Below, one piece after another: positions 17,137 to 27,072 of a stretch of DNA of 64,000 bases. The notes under the pieces are model-generated. The model saw only the letters and a program-made list of their open reading frames with translations. It searched no databases and was not told the origin of the DNA. Origin of the DNA: Lachnospiraceae bacterium (GTDB lineage Bacteria; Bacillota; Clostridia; Lachnospirales; Lachnospiraceae); the NCBI GenBank assembly GCA_016284315.1, contig JAEEOO010000004.1:62001-126000 (forward strand), in the 5' to 3' direction. Position 1 is the stretch's first letter. Each line of letters starts with the position of its first letter. Made by a program: the position numbers and the translations under genes.

Positions 17137-18327
17137 TTAGATTTCCTCCTTTTTCATCATTTTGATGAATCTGTCAAAGAGATAACCTGAATCCTGAGGT
17201 CCGGGACATGCTTCCGGATGGAACTGTACTGTAAAGATGTTCTTTCCGGTGTACTTAAGTCCCTCGTTGGTTCCGTCGTTTACGTTAACAAACGCAGGAA
17301 CTGCGATCTTTTCGTCAAGCTTGTCGGTATCTACGACATATCCATGGTTCTGGGAGGATATATATACTCTTCCGTTTGCAAGGTCCTTTACGGGGTGGTT
17401 TCCACCTCTGTGACCGTATTTAAGCTTATGGGTATCTGCTCCGGTTGCAAGAGCCATGAGCTGGTGTCCGAGGCAGATTGCAAAGATAGGAACCTCACTG
17501 TCATAAAGTTTCTTAACTTCATCAATGATAGGACCGCAATCCTTGGGGTCTCCGGGGCCGTTTGAGAGCATGATTCCGTCGGGATTATCCTTAAGGATCT
17601 CCTCTGCCTTGGTCTCTGCGGGATAGATGGTCACATCACATCCTCTTGCAGCAAGGCTTGCTGCGATGTTCTTCTTTGCGCCGAAGTCCATGAGAGCAAC
17701 TTTAAGGCCTGCACCGTTAAGCTCGGTTACAAGTGAAGGTCTCATCTCTCTCTTGCCTGCTTCGTAATCAGCCTTATTGAATACTGCAAGACCTGATACG
17801 GGGCCGTTCTCAGAAAGGTCCTTTGCTCCCTTGATAGTGTATTTCTCAGGGCATGTTACCTTAAGAACAACCTTGCCGGTAGTATATGCTTTCATCTTGG
17901 GGATAAGCTCCTCAAGGCTATAATTTTCATTTGTTGTAATGCAGCCGTTCATGGTTCCCTTTTCACGAAGGATCCTTGTAAGCTGTCTTGTATCGATCCC
18001 TGCGATTCCGGGGATACCCTGCTCTATCATGAAATCCTGAAGTGAGCAGTCGCAGCGGAAGTTGCTGGGGATTCTGCTAAGTTCTCTTACGATAAATCCA
18101 TCGGGCCATGCCTGACGTGATTCCATATCCTCATAACATACGCCGTAGTTGCCGATGAGGGGATATGTCATGCAGACAGCCTGTCCTGCGTAGGAAGGAT
18201 CTGTAAGGACTTCGAGGTAACCTGCCATTGAAGTGTTGAACACGATCTCGCTGATGATTTCTTTGTCAGCGCCGAAGTGTGTTCCTTCAAAGACTGTTCC
18301 ATCCTCTAAGATTAAAAATGCTTTCAT
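17137..18327 (-). CDS. carA: Carbamoyl-phosphate synthase small subunit
   Basis: The 396-residue glutaminase subunit. The N-terminal CarA-specific domain covers residues 1-150. The C-terminal class I glutamine amidotransferase carries nucleophile Cys285 in Ala-Ile-Cys-Leu-Gly-His-Gln and the catalytic His-x-Glu in Phe-His-Pro-Glu-Ala near the end. Ammonia passes to CarB. GAGGAG precedes the ATG. A long hairpin with a T-run lies only 16 nt upstream (18343-18398), leaving no room for a promoter between it and the gene, so expression depends on readthrough or attenuation. Confidence 0.98.
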   Translation of the reverse strand: MKAFLILEDGTVFEGTHFGADKEIISEIVFNTSMAGYLEVLTDPSYAGQAVCMTYPLIGNYGVCYEDMESRQAWPDGFIVRELSRIPSNFRCDCSLQDFMIEQGIPGIAGIDTRQLTRILREKGTMNGCITTNENYSLEELIPKMKAYTTGKVVLKVTCPEKYTIKGAKDLSENGPVSGLAVFNKADYEAGKREMRPSLVTELNGAGLKVALMDFGAKKNIAASLAARGCDVTIYPAETKAEEILKDNPDGIMLSNGPGDPKDCGPIIDEVKKLYDSEVPIFAICLGHQLMALATGADTHKLKYGHRGGNHPVKDLANGRVYISSQNHGYVVDTDKLDEKIAVPAFVNVNDGTNEGLKYTGKNIFTVQFHPEACPGPQDSGYLFDRFIKMMKKEEI

Positions 18328-18337
18328 AGGCTAACTC

Positions 18338-18398
18338 CTCAAAAAATGCTCATTACAATCTATGCTACGTCTTTGTAGCGATTGTAATTGAGCATTTT
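18338..18398 (-). terminator. Long terminator-like hairpin between purL and carA
   Basis: In minus sense a stem of about 23 bp with two small bulges folds 18380-18398 against 18343-18360. A GCTAC/GTAGC tip closes a 6-nt loop, and six T follow immediately (about 18341-18346), then the carA ribosome-binding site. It serves as the purL terminator and, by position, may be an attenuator for carAB. Confidence 0.8.
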
Positions 18399-18419
18399 GT
18401 GATAATAAATTCTTTTAAA

Positions 18420-21400
18420 TTACAAGAAGTATTTAACTCCGGACTCGAAAATCTTGAGATCCTGCTCGCCGTAGATGTTGAGGGCGACGCCGTTGCCGCG
18501 GCGCTCTGCATGTGCCATCTTACCGAAGCATCTGCCGTCGGGTGAGGTGATACCCTCGATAGCCATGTAGGAACCGTTTACGTTCCACTCTTCATCCATT
18601 GATACGTTTCCGTTAATGTCAGCGTACTGGGTAGCTACCTGTCCGTTCTCAAAGAGCTTCTTGATAACGTCTGCGGGAGCTACGAAGCGTCCTTCACCAT
18701 GTGAAGCGGGGCTTGTGTAAGTAGCGCCAACTTCTGCGCCTGCAAGCCAGGGGCTCTTGTTTGAAACAACCTTTGTGTAAACCATCTTTGAGATGTGACG
18801 TCCGATGGTGTTAAAGGTAAGTGTAGGTGAATTTGCATCCTGTCCGGTGATAACGCCATTGGGAACAAGTCCGAGTTTGATAAGAGCCTGGAATCCGTTA
18901 CAGATACCAAGTGCAAGTCCGTCTCTCTCGTTAAGAAGCTTTGTTACAGCCTCCTTAACCTTTTCGTTTTGGAATGCTGTTGCGAAGAACTTAGCGCTTC
19001 CGTCGGGCTCGTCACCTGCAGAGAATCCGCCGGGGAACATGATGATCTGGGCTTCATTGATAGCCTTTACATATTCCTCAACAGACTCGGTGATCTGACT
19101 TCCGGTCATATTCTTGAATACCTTGGTAACAACATTTGCGCCGGCTCTTTCGAAGGCCTTTGCTGAGTCATACTCACAGTTGGTACCGGGGAATACAGGG
19201 ATAAATACGGTGGGCTTTGCCACTTTTTCTTTGCATACATAAATGCTGTCTGCCTTGTAAAGAGGGCTTTCTACAGCGTCCTTAGCCTTAACTGCCTTGG
19301 TGGGGAATACTTTCTCAAGAGTCTTGGTCCAAGCATTCTCAGCATTCTCAAGGCTAACCTTGTTTCCTGCAAACTCGAATGCTGCTTCCTCGGTAACAGT
19401 ACCGATAACGGTGTATTCCACCTCGCCAAGCTCTGCCATATTCTCTTCGGGAATCTCAACCATGATGTTTCCGATTCCGTTCTTGAAAAGATCCTCAAGC
19501 TCAAGCTCTGAGTCGAACTTAACTCCAAATCCGTTACCGAAAGCCATCTTAGCTGCAGCTGCTGCAACGCCCTTAGCGTCGATTGCGTAAGCTGCCTTTA
19601 CGATGCCCTTGCCCATAAGCGCATGGATCTGAGCATAAAGCTCAGCAACAGCCTCGTACATAGGAATATCAAAGTCATCCTTCTCGATCTCGAAAAGTAC
19701 GAGTTTATCGCCTGCTGTCTTAAGCTCGGGAGTAACAACATTTCCGGTCTTAGCGATGTCTACTGCGAAGGAAACAAGTGTGGGAGGTACATCAATGTCA
19801 TTGAAAGTACCGGACATGGAGTCCTTGCCGCCGATGGAAGGAAGACCAAATCCGATCTGTGCATCGTATGCGCCGAGGAGAGCTGCGAAAGGCTGGCTCC
19901 AACGTTCGGGATCTGAGGTCATTCTTCTGAAGTACTCCTGGAAGGTGAAGCGGATCTTTGATGCATCACCGCCGTTTGCCACGATCCTTGCCATAGACTC
20001 AACTACTGCGTAGATTGCTCCGTGATAAGGGCTCCAGCTTGAAAGGTAAGGATCGAAGCCGTAACTCATCATGGTAACGGTATCGGTCTTGCCCTCAAGA
20101 GTAGGAAGCTTGGCAACCATAGCCTGAGTCTCTGTCATCTGATACTTACCACCGTAAGGCATCAATACGCTGCCTGCTCCGATGGAAGCGTCAAACATTT
20201 CAACCAATCCCTTCTGTGAGCAAGTGTTGAGGTCGCGAAGAGTAGCAAGAAGTGCTTCTTCAAAGCTCTCTTTATCAATTGCCTCGCCAACTGCAGGGAT
20301 TGAGAATTTATTAAAGTAATTGTCTTCTTCTGAAGGAATATCAACCTTAACTGCGGTCTCCTGATGAGCACCGTTGGTGTCAAGAAATGCACGCTTAAGG
20401 TTAACGATTGACTTGCCTCTCCAGTTAAGAACAAGTCTGGGCTCTTCGGTAACAGTAGCAACCGCAACTGCCTCGAGGTTCTCCTCCTCAGCGTACTTAA
20501 GGAATGTATCAACATCCTTAGGATCAACTACAACTGCCATTCTCTCCTGTGACTCGGAGATAGCAAGCTCGGTTCCGTCAAGTCCCGCATATTTCTTAGG
20601 TACCTTGTCAAGGTCAACAACAAGTCCGTCTGCAAGCTCACCGATGGCTACGGATACACCGCCTGCACCGAAATCGTTACACTTCTTGATAAGTTTGGTA
20701 ACTTCTGCCCTTCTGAAAAGTCTCTGGATCTTTCTCTCGGTAGGCGCATTACCCTTCTGAACCTCTGCTCCGCAGGTCTCGATGGAGCTTGTGGTGTGTA
20801 CCTTTGAAGATCCGGTAGCTCCTCCGCATCCGTCACGTCCGGTACGTCCGCCAAGAAGGATGATGATATCTCCGGGATCGGAAGTCTCACGGATAACGTT
20901 CTTTCTGGGAGCTGCGCCCATAACCGCACCGATCTCCATACGCTTTGCTACGTAGTTGGGATGATATACTTCCTTGACATAGCCGGTAGCAAGACCGATC
21001 TGGTTACCATATGAGGAATAACCGCTGGCTGCGGTTCTAACGATCTTTTTCTGTGAAAGCTTACCCTTTAAAGTCTCTGAAACAGGAACTGTGGGGTCTG
21101 CTGCGCCGGTAACGCGCATTGCCTGGTAAACATATCCTCTTCCTGAAAGGGGATCTCTGATAGCACCGCCAAGGCAGGTAGCAGCGCCTCCGAAAGGCTC
21201 GATCTCTGTGGGATGGTTGTGAGTCTCGTTCTTGAAGAATACAAGCCACTCCTCAGTCTCTCTTCTGTCGCCGTAATCCATTTCTACAGGAACAACGATG
21301 GAGCAGGCATTGATCTCATCTGACTCTTCCTGATCTTCAAGTTTTCCGTCCTTCTTAAGCTTCTTGGCTGCAATGGTACCAAGGTCCATGAGACAGGAGA

Positions 21401-22211
21401 ACTTGTCGTCTCTTCCGGCAAAGAGTTCTTCTCTGGTATCGAGATAGCTCTGGTAAGTGGTCTCGATGGGAGAACGGTAATATCCATCGCCGAATTCAAC
21501 ATCCTTAAGCTCGGTAGAGAAGGTGGTGTGACGGCAGTGATCGGACCAGTATGTATCAAGTACGCGGATCTCTGTCATTGAGGGATCGCGATCTTCATCA
21601 TTCTTAAAATAGTTCTGTATGTGAAGAAAATCCTTGAAGGTCATTGCAAGACCAAGGCTTTCGTAAAGTGCCTTGAGTTCATGCTCTTCCATATCCTTGA
21701 AGCCGTCGAAGATCTTAACGTCTGCGGGCTCATCATATACAGTGATAAGGGTTTCGGGCTTCTGAAGTCCGGTCTCTCTTGAATCAACAGGGTTGATGCA
21801 ATATCCCTTGATCTTTTCAAATTCACCGTCGGTTATGTTGCCGACGATCATGTAAGTAACTGCAGTGCGGATAACAGGATTCTCCTTTTCATCAAGGAAC
21901 TGTACGCACTGTACAGCAGAGTCTGCTCTCTGGTCGAACTGACCGGGAAGGAACTCTACGGAAAATACTCTTGCCCCTGCGGGGATATCGATATTTTCCA
22001 GATAAAGATCGTCTACAGGAGGCTCTGAGAATACGCTCTTGCAGGCTCTCTCAAAAGTGGCATCTGAGATGTTCTCAACATCGTAGCGGATGAAGATCCT
22101 TACTTCTGCCACATCGATTCCAAGATAATTTTTAAGTTCTTCGTGTAATTCGTTTGCTTTGACAGCAAAAGGTTTTTTCTTTTCGACGTAAATGCGTCTT
22201 ACATTGCCCAT
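18420..22211 (-). CDS. purL: Phosphoribosylformylglycinamidine synthase, single-chain form
   Basis: The 1263-residue enzyme that converts FGAR to FGAM with glutamine and ATP in purine synthesis. It is the long form in which PurS-, PurL- and PurQ-equivalent parts are fused. The N-terminal PurS-like region covers about 1-170. The synthetase domains carry a His-Asn-His-Pro-Thr-Glu-Ile-Glu-Pro motif near residue 330 and Gly-Gly-Lys-Asp-Ser-Met later. The C-terminal glutaminase domain opens with Phe-Pro-Gly-Thr-Asn-Cys-Glu, with nucleophile Cys in Leu-Gly-Ile-Cys-Asn-Gly-Phe-Gln and a Ser-His-Gly-Glu-Gly-Arg-Phe loop. The ORF is intact. A strong hairpin terminator follows. No purine riboswitch is visible upstream. 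Confidence 0.97.
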   Translation of the reverse strand: MGNVRRIYVEKKKPFAVKANELHEELKNYLGIDVAEVRIFIRYDVENISDATFERACKSVFSEPPVDDLYLENIDIPAGARVFSVEFLPGQFDQRADSAVQCVQFLDEKENPVIRTAVTYMIVGNITDGEFEKIKGYCINPVDSRETGLQKPETLITVYDEPADVKIFDGFKDMEEHELKALYESLGLAMTFKDFLHIQNYFKNDEDRDPSMTEIRVLDTYWSDHCRHTTFSTELKDVEFGDGYYRSPIETTYQSYLDTREELFAGRDDKFSCLMDLGTIAAKKLKKDGKLEDQEESDEINACSIVVPVEMDYGDRRETEEWLVFFKNETHNHPTEIEPFGGAATCLGGAIRDPLSGRGYVYQAMRVTGAADPTVPVSETLKGKLSQKKIVRTAASGYSSYGNQIGLATGYVKEVYHPNYVAKRMEIGAVMGAAPRKNVIRETSDPGDIIILLGGRTGRDGCGGATGSSKVHTTSSIETCGAEVQKGNAPTERKIQRLFRRAEVTKLIKKCNDFGAGGVSVAIGELADGLVVDLDKVPKKYAGLDGTELAISESQERMAVVVDPKDVDTFLKYAEEENLEAVAVATVTEEPRLVLNWRGKSIVNLKRAFLDTNGAHQETAVKVDIPSEEDNYFNKFSIPAVGEAIDKESFEEALLATLRDLNTCSQKGLVEMFDASIGAGSVLMPYGGKYQMTETQAMVAKLPTLEGKTDTVTMMSYGFDPYLSSWSPYHGAIYAVVESMARIVANGGDASKIRFTFQEYFRRMTSDPERWSQPFAALLGAYDAQIGFGLPSIGGKDSMSGTFNDIDVPPTLVSFAVDIAKTGNVVTPELKTAGDKLVLFEIEKDDFDIPMYEAVAELYAQIHALMGKGIVKAAYAIDAKGVAAAAAKMAFGNGFGVKFDSELELEDLFKNGIGNIMVEIPEENMAELGEVEYTVIGTVTEEAAFEFAGNKVSLENAENAWTKTLEKVFPTKAVKAKDAVESPLYKADSIYVCKEKVAKPTVFIPVFPGTNCEYDSAKAFERAGANVVTKVFKNMTGSQITESVEEYVKAINEAQIIMFPGGFSAGDEPDGSAKFFATAFQNEKVKEAVTKLLNERDGLALGICNGFQALIKLGLVPNGVITGQDANSPTLTFNTIGRHISKMVYTKVVSNKSPWLAGAEVGATYTSPASHGEGRFVAPADVIKKLFENGQVATQYADINGNVSMDEEWNVNGSYMAIEGITSPDGRCFGKMAHAERRGNGVALNIYGEQDLKIFESGVKYFL

Positions 22212-22254
22212 GAAAAATAATTCCTCTTATGTTAACTAATTATCTTATCCCACA

Positions 22255-22287
22255 TAAAGGCCCCTCACATATTGTAAGGAGCCTTTA
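22255..22287 (-). terminator. Hairpin downstream of pnp
   Basis: An imperfect stem (TAAAGGC at 22255-22261 against GCCTTTA at 22281-22287, plus inner CCT/AGG) lies 7 nt past the pnp stop. Its T-tract is short, so it may be a weak terminator. Confidence 0.5.
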
Positions 22288-22293
22288 CTTTGA

Positions 22294-24390
22294 TTAATTC
22301 TGTGCTACGTCCTTCATAGAGAAGCTGATGCGGCCCATCTTGTCCTTACCGAGACAAACAACGGTAACGACATCACCAAGTGTTAAGTAATCCTCAACAT
22401 GCTCTACGCGCTCACGAGCAATCTTGGAAATGTGAACCATTCCCTCCTTGCCGGGAGCGAACTCGATGAATGCACCAAACTCTTTGATTGAAACGACTTT
22501 GCCCTTGAATACCTGGCCCTCTTCGAAATCGGTAACGATCATCTTGATCATCTCGATTGCGTCATCCATGCCCTTCTGGTCGGTTCCGCATACTGATACG
22601 CGTCCGTCATCGTCGATATCAATCTTAACGCCTGTACGTGCGATGATTTCATTAATGGTCTTGCCTCTCTGACCAACAACCTCACCGATCTTGTCGGGGT
22701 CGATCTGGATGGAGACAATCTTGGGTGCCCACTGGTTAACAGTAGGTCTGGGAGCTGAAATAGCAGGCTTCATACATGTATCCATGATGAAGAGTCTAGC
22801 CTCACGGCATCTTGCGATAGCGCCCTCAACGATAGGTCTGGTAAGACCGTGGATCTTGATATCCATCTGGATAGCAGTGATACCGTCGGTAGTACCGGTT
22901 ACCTTGAAGTCCATGTCTCCGAAGAAGTCTTCGAGACCCTGGATATCGGTAAGAAGTACGAAATCGTCATCGGTCTCACCGGTAACAAGTCCGCAGCTGA
23001 TACCTGCAACCATCTTCTTGATGGGAACACCTGCAGCCATAAGAGACATGCAAGATGCACATGTAGAAGCCATTGAAGTGGATCCGTTTGACTCAAAGGT
23101 CTCGGATACGGCACGGATTGCATAAGGGAACTCTTCTACGCTGGGAAGTACAGGAATAAGAGCACGCTCTGCAAGTGCACCGTGACCGATCTCACGACGT
23201 CCGGGTCCGCGGCTGGGCTTGGTCTCTCCTACTGAGTAGGAAGGGAAATTGTAGTGGTGAATGTATCTCTTCTCGGTAACGTTATCATCAAGTCCGTCAA
23301 CCTTCTGCATCTCTGAAAGAGGAGCGAGGGTAACAACGTCGCAGATCTGAGTCTGTCCACGGGTGAACATTGCTGAACCGTGAACTCTGGGAATAAGATC
23401 AACCTCTGCTGAAAGAGGACGAATCTGGGTGATCTCACGACCATCGGGACGCTTGTGATCCTTGAGGATCATCTTACGAACGGTCTTCTTCTCGTACTGA
23501 TATACTGCTTCGCCGAGGATTGCAAGCCACTCTTCGTTGTCTGCAAATGCCTCTTCGAACTTCTCTGTGATCTGGCGGATGTTCTCTTCACGAGTCTGCT
23601 TGTCATCAGAGAATACTGCAGTCTCCATCTCAGCGGGAGGAACGATCTGCTTCATAGCCTCGAAAAGCTCGGCAGGTACTGCACAGCTGGTGTACTCGTG
23701 CTTCTTCTTGCCACACTCGGCAACGATCTTGTCGATGAACTCGATAATGGTCTGGTTAACATCATGAGCCATGTAGATAGCCTCGAGCATCTTAGCTTCG
23801 GGGATCTCGTTAGCTCCTGCCTCGATCATGATAACCTTCTGCTTTGTTGAAGCAACGGTAAGCTTAAGGTCGCCGCTTGCCCACTGTTCCTGAGAAGGGT
23901 TAACGATGAGCTGGCCATCGATCATACCGATCTGAGTCATAGCGCAAGGTCCGTCAAAAGGAATGTCGGAAATGCAGGTTGAAATAGATGCACCGAGCAT
24001 TGCAACGAGCTCAGGTCTGGTCTCGGGATCAACGCTCATAACCATGGTGTTAAGGGTAACATCGTTACGATAATCCTTGGGGAAGAGGGGACGCATGGGG
24101 CGGTCGATAACACGGCTGGTAAGAATAGCGTTCTCACTTGCCTTACCCTCACGCTTGTTGAAGCCTCCGGGAATCTTTCCGACTGCATACATCTTTTCTT
24201 CGTACTCAACTGAAAGAGGGAAGAAATCAATGCCGTCACGGGGCTTTTCTGATGCGGTAGCGGTACAAAGAACGGTGGTGTCACCGTAGTGCATGAATGC
24301 ACATCCATTTGCCTGCTTACCAACACGATCAATGTCGACTCTGAGGGTTCTGCCTGCGAGAGTCATTTCGTAAGTCTTGTAGGTAGACAT
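22294..24390 (-). CDS. pnp: Polynucleotide phosphorylase
   Basis: A 698-residue phosphorolytic 3'-5' exoribonuclease that degrades mRNA. It has two RNase PH domains (about 1-220 and 320-555), the second with a phosphate-site Gly-Ser-Thr-Ser motif. A KH domain covers about 560-620, with Gly-Gln-Arg-Gly-Lys-Thr-Ile-Asn. An S1 domain lies at the C-terminus, with Gly-Ala-Phe-Ile-Glu-Phe. The start is the Met of Met-Ser-Thr-Tyr-Lys (24388-24390), with AAAGGAG 4 nt upstream. An in-frame Met 27 codons earlier lies inside a long leader hairpin and is rejected. The gene follows rpsO, as in many bacteria. Confidence 0.97.
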   Translation of the reverse strand: MSTYKTYEMTLAGRTLRVDIDRVGKQANGCAFMHYGDTTVLCTATASEKPRDGIDFFPLSVEYEEKMYAVGKIPGGFNKREGKASENAILTSRVIDRPMRPLFPKDYRNDVTLNTMVMSVDPETRPELVAMLGASISTCISDIPFDGPCAMTQIGMIDGQLIVNPSQEQWASGDLKLTVASTKQKVIMIEAGANEIPEAKMLEAIYMAHDVNQTIIEFIDKIVAECGKKKHEYTSCAVPAELFEAMKQIVPPAEMETAVFSDDKQTREENIRQITEKFEEAFADNEEWLAILGEAVYQYEKKTVRKMILKDHKRPDGREITQIRPLSAEVDLIPRVHGSAMFTRGQTQICDVVTLAPLSEMQKVDGLDDNVTEKRYIHHYNFPSYSVGETKPSRGPGRREIGHGALAERALIPVLPSVEEFPYAIRAVSETFESNGSTSMASTCASCMSLMAAGVPIKKMVAGISCGLVTGETDDDFVLLTDIQGLEDFFGDMDFKVTGTTDGITAIQMDIKIHGLTRPIVEGAIARCREARLFIMDTCMKPAISAPRPTVNQWAPKIVSIQIDPDKIGEVVGQRGKTINEIIARTGVKIDIDDDGRVSVCGTDQKGMDDAIEMIKMIVTDFEEGQVFKGKVVSIKEFGAFIEFAPGKEGMVHISKIARERVEHVEDYLTLGDVVTVVCLGKDKMGRISFSMKDVAQN

Positions 24391-24434
24391 ACTACTCCTT
24401 TCTGCTGATCGTCTCAGCATAAAAAATTTATATT

Positions 24435-24524
24435 TTGAAGCAGATGCTACCGAAACTACTGAAAAATCCATCGAATTATTTTCGATATGCTTTTCAGCGG
24501 TCTCGGAAACAGCTTCTGCTTCAA
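24435..24524 (-). promoter_or_regulatory. Long imperfect hairpin in the rpsO-pnp spacer (pnp leader)
   Basis: A 90-nt palindrome. The arms of about 42 nt pair from TTGAAGCAGA at the outside (24435-24444 with 24515-24524) to TTCGA/TCGAA at the tip, with a 5-nt loop and scattered mismatches. It ends about 45 nt before the pnp start. Its size and place resemble the RNase III-cleaved pnp leader hairpin of E. coli; sequence homology is not claimed. Confidence 0.75.
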
Positions 24525-24546
24525 GTTAGCTAATTAATGCAACAAT

Positions 24547-24575
24547 AGCGGAGAGCCCTTTCGGGCAACTCCGCT
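24547..24575 (-). terminator. Hairpin downstream of rpsO
   Basis: A stem of AGCGGAG (24547-24553) with CTCCGCT (24569-24575) and an inner GCCC/GGGC pair. The T-run is poor on the minus strand, better on the plus strand (GTTTTGTT). It may be a weak terminator or an mRNA end-stabilising hairpin between rpsO and pnp. Confidence 0.5.
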
Positions 24576-24593
24576 GTTTTGTTAAGACAAAAA

Positions 24594-24860
24594 TTATTTA
24601 CGAAGACCAAGTTTCTCGATAAGAGCACGATATCTCTCGATGTCCTTCTCCTGAAGGTACTTAAGAAGACCCTTTCTCTGACCGATCATCTTGAGCATTC
24701 CACGACGGGAATGATGATCCTTGGGGTTCTCCTTAAGGTGCTCGGTGAGCTCCTGGATTCTAGCTGAAAGAACTGCGATCTGTACCTCAGGTGAACCTGT
24801 GTCGCCGGGAGTTCTTGCATACTCGTTCATGATTGCTGTCTTTTTCTCTTTAGTGATCAT
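24594..24860 (-). CDS. rpsO: 30S ribosomal protein S15
   Basis: An 88-residue primary 16S rRNA-binding protein of the small subunit platform. The length and the whole sequence fit the family: a Gly-Asp-Thr-Gly-Ser-Pro-Glu-Val-Gln motif near residue 20, His-Ser-Arg-Arg-Gly-Met-Leu in the middle and Tyr-Leu-Gln-Glu-Lys-Asp near the end. AGGAGG lies 8 nt upstream of the ATG. It has its own promoter and a leader of about 90 nt, followed by pnp on the same strand. Confidence 0.98.
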   Translation of the reverse strand: MITKEKKTAIMNEYARTPGDTGSPEVQIAVLSARIQELTEHLKENPKDHHSRRGMLKMIGQRKGLLKYLQEKDIERYRALIEKLGLRK

Positions 24861-24879
24861 TTCTGATTCCTCCTATAAA

Positions 24880-24984
24880 AAATTGTTAAACGCCATCCAC
24901 CAAGCTGCGGTCGGAGTGTCCGTCATCTGAGTGAAGGCTTACACATACGTCAAATAGTCTACCATAAGAATCGTAAAATGTAAA
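24880..24984 (-). promoter_or_regulatory. rpsO promoter and candidate S15 autoregulatory leader
   Basis: In minus sense TTTACA (24979-24984), a 17-nt spacer and TAGACT (24956-24961). The leader from about 24949 to 24880 can form a closing GCC/GGC helix around a small CGGA/TCCG hairpin. S15 genes are often autoregulated through such leaders; the structure here is a hand fold. Confidence 0.6.
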
Positions 24985-25011
24985 CCACTTTTTGTGTGCA
25001 ATTATTGAATT

Positions 25012-27072
25012 TTAAATCTTAAATCTATCGAGGTTCTGAGTAATGGTGTCAACCGCCTCGGAAACGGATGTTGCTGCCTGAGCAACAAGCTCTGAGGACT
25101 CGGCAACGCCCTTGGCTGCCTCGGTGACGTTCTCAACGTTATCGGCAATCTCCTGAGTGGATGCCGACTGCTCCTCGGAAACAGATGCCATGTTGGTGGC
25201 AACATCGTTAACCTTCTGCATCTCCTGAGCCATAGTTGCCAAAGTATTGTTGGCCTCTGAAAGCTCTGTGGTAATTTCCTTGAAGGTTGCGGCTGCGGTA
25301 TTAACCGCACCTGCGCTGCTGTTGATAAGTTCCGTATTGGACTCTGACTTCTGAGAAAGCTGCTGAACTCTTGCAGACATCTCTCTGATGATCTCCTGGA
25401 TCTGGTTTGTCGCACTTGCGGAGTTCTGAGCAAGGGCTCCGATCTCCGTAGCAACAACTGCGAATCCGCGTCCTGCCTCTCCTGCTCTTGCTGCCTCGAT
25501 GGAAGCATTGAGTGAAAGAAGGTTGGTCTGTGCGGAAATAGAATTGATGAGGTCGATGATCTCGGTGATCTTCTCGGCTGCTTCATCAACGCTTGTTACG
25601 GCGTCTGCCATATCCTTCATGGAATCCACGATATCGTTCATACCGTTTGCAACATTTTCCATATCCTGCTTTCCGCTGTCAGCCTTGGAAGCAAGGGCGT
25701 TCATGGTCTCTTCCACTTCTTCCTGGCGTTCGGTTACGCTGGCAACAGCCTGGGCAAGAACGGTAGCATTCTCCGCAACCTCTGTAACGGATTTTGCCAT
25801 GTTGTCGATATTCTCACGGATCTGGGTCATGCTTACAGACTGGTTGTTTGCGGCAGCCTCAAGATCTCCTGCGGTATTCTTGGAATTGGTAGCGTCATCA
25901 TTGAGCCTTGCCGAGACGTCCTTGATCTCTGCCAAAGACTGACGCATACCGGTAACAAATCCACTCATGGCCTTGTTCATATAAGCGATTTCATCATCGC
26001 CCTTAGCATTAATCTCAACGGTGAAATCACCATCGGATATCTTTTCGATATTATCCGTAAGGACGGTAACAGGCTTCTTGATCATGCTGTGAAGAACCCG
26101 AGTCATTACAATGATAACAATAATGACCGAATCAAGGGTTGCAGCGAGAAGGATGATAACGATCTTCTGGAGTGACCAAAGTACTTCAGCCTGCTTGGCA
26201 TATACAACAACATACCAGTCAGTACCGCTAACCTTGGAAGTTACCATGTACCACTTTTCACCGTTGACACGAACATCGTTAACAATATGTTCCCCCTTGT
26301 CCTTATCGATCTGTGCTTCCTTGGTCACAAAGTCATAAACTGAATTAAGAAAAGGTGTTCCCACGCCTTCGGCGGTAATATATTGTCCGCAAAGAGAACC
26401 GTCTTCCTTATAAGTAAGAATAAGTCCGGATTCATTTACCATCATAGCGCCGCCGGTCTTGTAAAGAGTAACGCCATCAAGAGTGGTCTGGACTTTTTCG
26501 AGCATAAAGTCTGCGGTAAAGCATCCTTCACGACCATCCTTTAAATGAACGTGGCGCACAACGGTTGCGCAAAGAGCACCGGTCACGTTGTCAAAATAAG
26601 GTTCATCATAAAAATAGAACCAGGAATTTTCGTAACTTATCGCCTGCTGATACCAGGCTGTCTGAGTTACGTTGTCCATTGTAAAAGAAGGATCTGCGGG
26701 ATAAAACAGGGTGTCATCTTCAAGTGCAAGATATGCACCGGTGGGAATAAGGGCGTACCTTCCGACGGTTCCCTTAAGATAATCCATGATCTGAGCATCA
26801 TTTTCAAAAGTATTCTGCTCAACGGCATCTGCAACTCCGTTTAAGTAATAGAATGATGCATTGAGTTCCTTATTGATCTCGGATGCATCTGCCGCAACTT
26901 TGTTTTCAAGTGAAGTGTGGATCAGGTCCTTCACCATTGAAAAGCCTAAAACATAAACCAAAGCTTCTGAAATCAAAATGCTGACAAGCAAAAGAGCCAC
27001 AAACAGAGTAAGGAGTTTTCTGCTGATTGGCCTTTTTGCTCCTGACTTTTTCTTGTCTTTTACGTTACTCAT
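25012..27072 (-). CDS. Methyl-accepting chemotaxis protein with Cache-like sensor
   Basis: A 686-residue transmembrane chemoreceptor. A first helix spans about residues 23-45. A periplasmic-type double-Cache-like sensing domain spans about 46-300, with Trp-Tyr-Gln-Gln and Trp-Tyr-x-Val-x-Tyr motifs, and a second helix lies at about 305-330. HAMP follows (about 330-385), then a long signalling coiled coil. The kinase-contact hairpin carries the conserved Glu-Ala-Ala-Arg-Ala-Gly-Glu-x-Gly-Arg-Gly-Phe-Ala-Val-Val-Ala core. The start was set at the Met with GGAGG 5 nt upstream (27070-27072), not the track's earlier Met. It lies 142 nt after the BMP-family gene and has its own extended -10 promoter. 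Confidence 0.94.
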   Translation of the reverse strand: MSNVKDKKKSGAKRPISRKLLTLFVALLLVSILISEALVYVLGFSMVKDLIHTSLENKVAADASEINKELNASFYYLNGVADAVEQNTFENDAQIMDYLKGTVGRYALIPTGAYLALEDDTLFYPADPSFTMDNVTQTAWYQQAISYENSWFYFYDEPYFDNVTGALCATVVRHVHLKDGREGCFTADFMLEKVQTTLDGVTLYKTGGAMMVNESGLILTYKEDGSLCGQYITAEGVGTPFLNSVYDFVTKEAQIDKDKGEHIVNDVRVNGEKWYMVTSKVSGTDWYVVVYAKQAEVLWSLQKIVIILLAATLDSVIIVIIVMTRVLHSMIKKPVTVLTDNIEKISDGDFTVEINAKGDDEIAYMNKAMSGFVTGMRQSLAEIKDVSARLNDDATNSKNTAGDLEAAANNQSVSMTQIRENIDNMAKSVTEVAENATVLAQAVASVTERQEEVEETMNALASKADSGKQDMENVANGMNDIVDSMKDMADAVTSVDEAAEKITEIIDLINSISAQTNLLSLNASIEAARAGEAGRGFAVVATEIGALAQNSASATNQIQEIIREMSARVQQLSQKSESNTELINSSAGAVNTAAATFKEITTELSEANNTLATMAQEMQKVNDVATNMASVSEEQSASTQEIADNVENVTEAAKGVAESSELVAQAATSVSEAVDTITQNLDRFKI

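Noticed and set aside
18343-18398. PyrR-binding attenuator before carA
   Set aside because: No PyrR anti-antiterminator consensus could be seen; only the terminator-like hairpin is supported.
19623-20013. Plus-strand ORFs within purL
   Set aside because: Shadows of the intact purL frame; no ribosome-binding sites and no family resemblance.
24391-24471. 27-codon N-terminal extension of pnp
   Set aside because: The extension is the right arm of a long leader palindrome; the internal Met has a good ribosome-binding site and gives the normal PNPase N-terminus.
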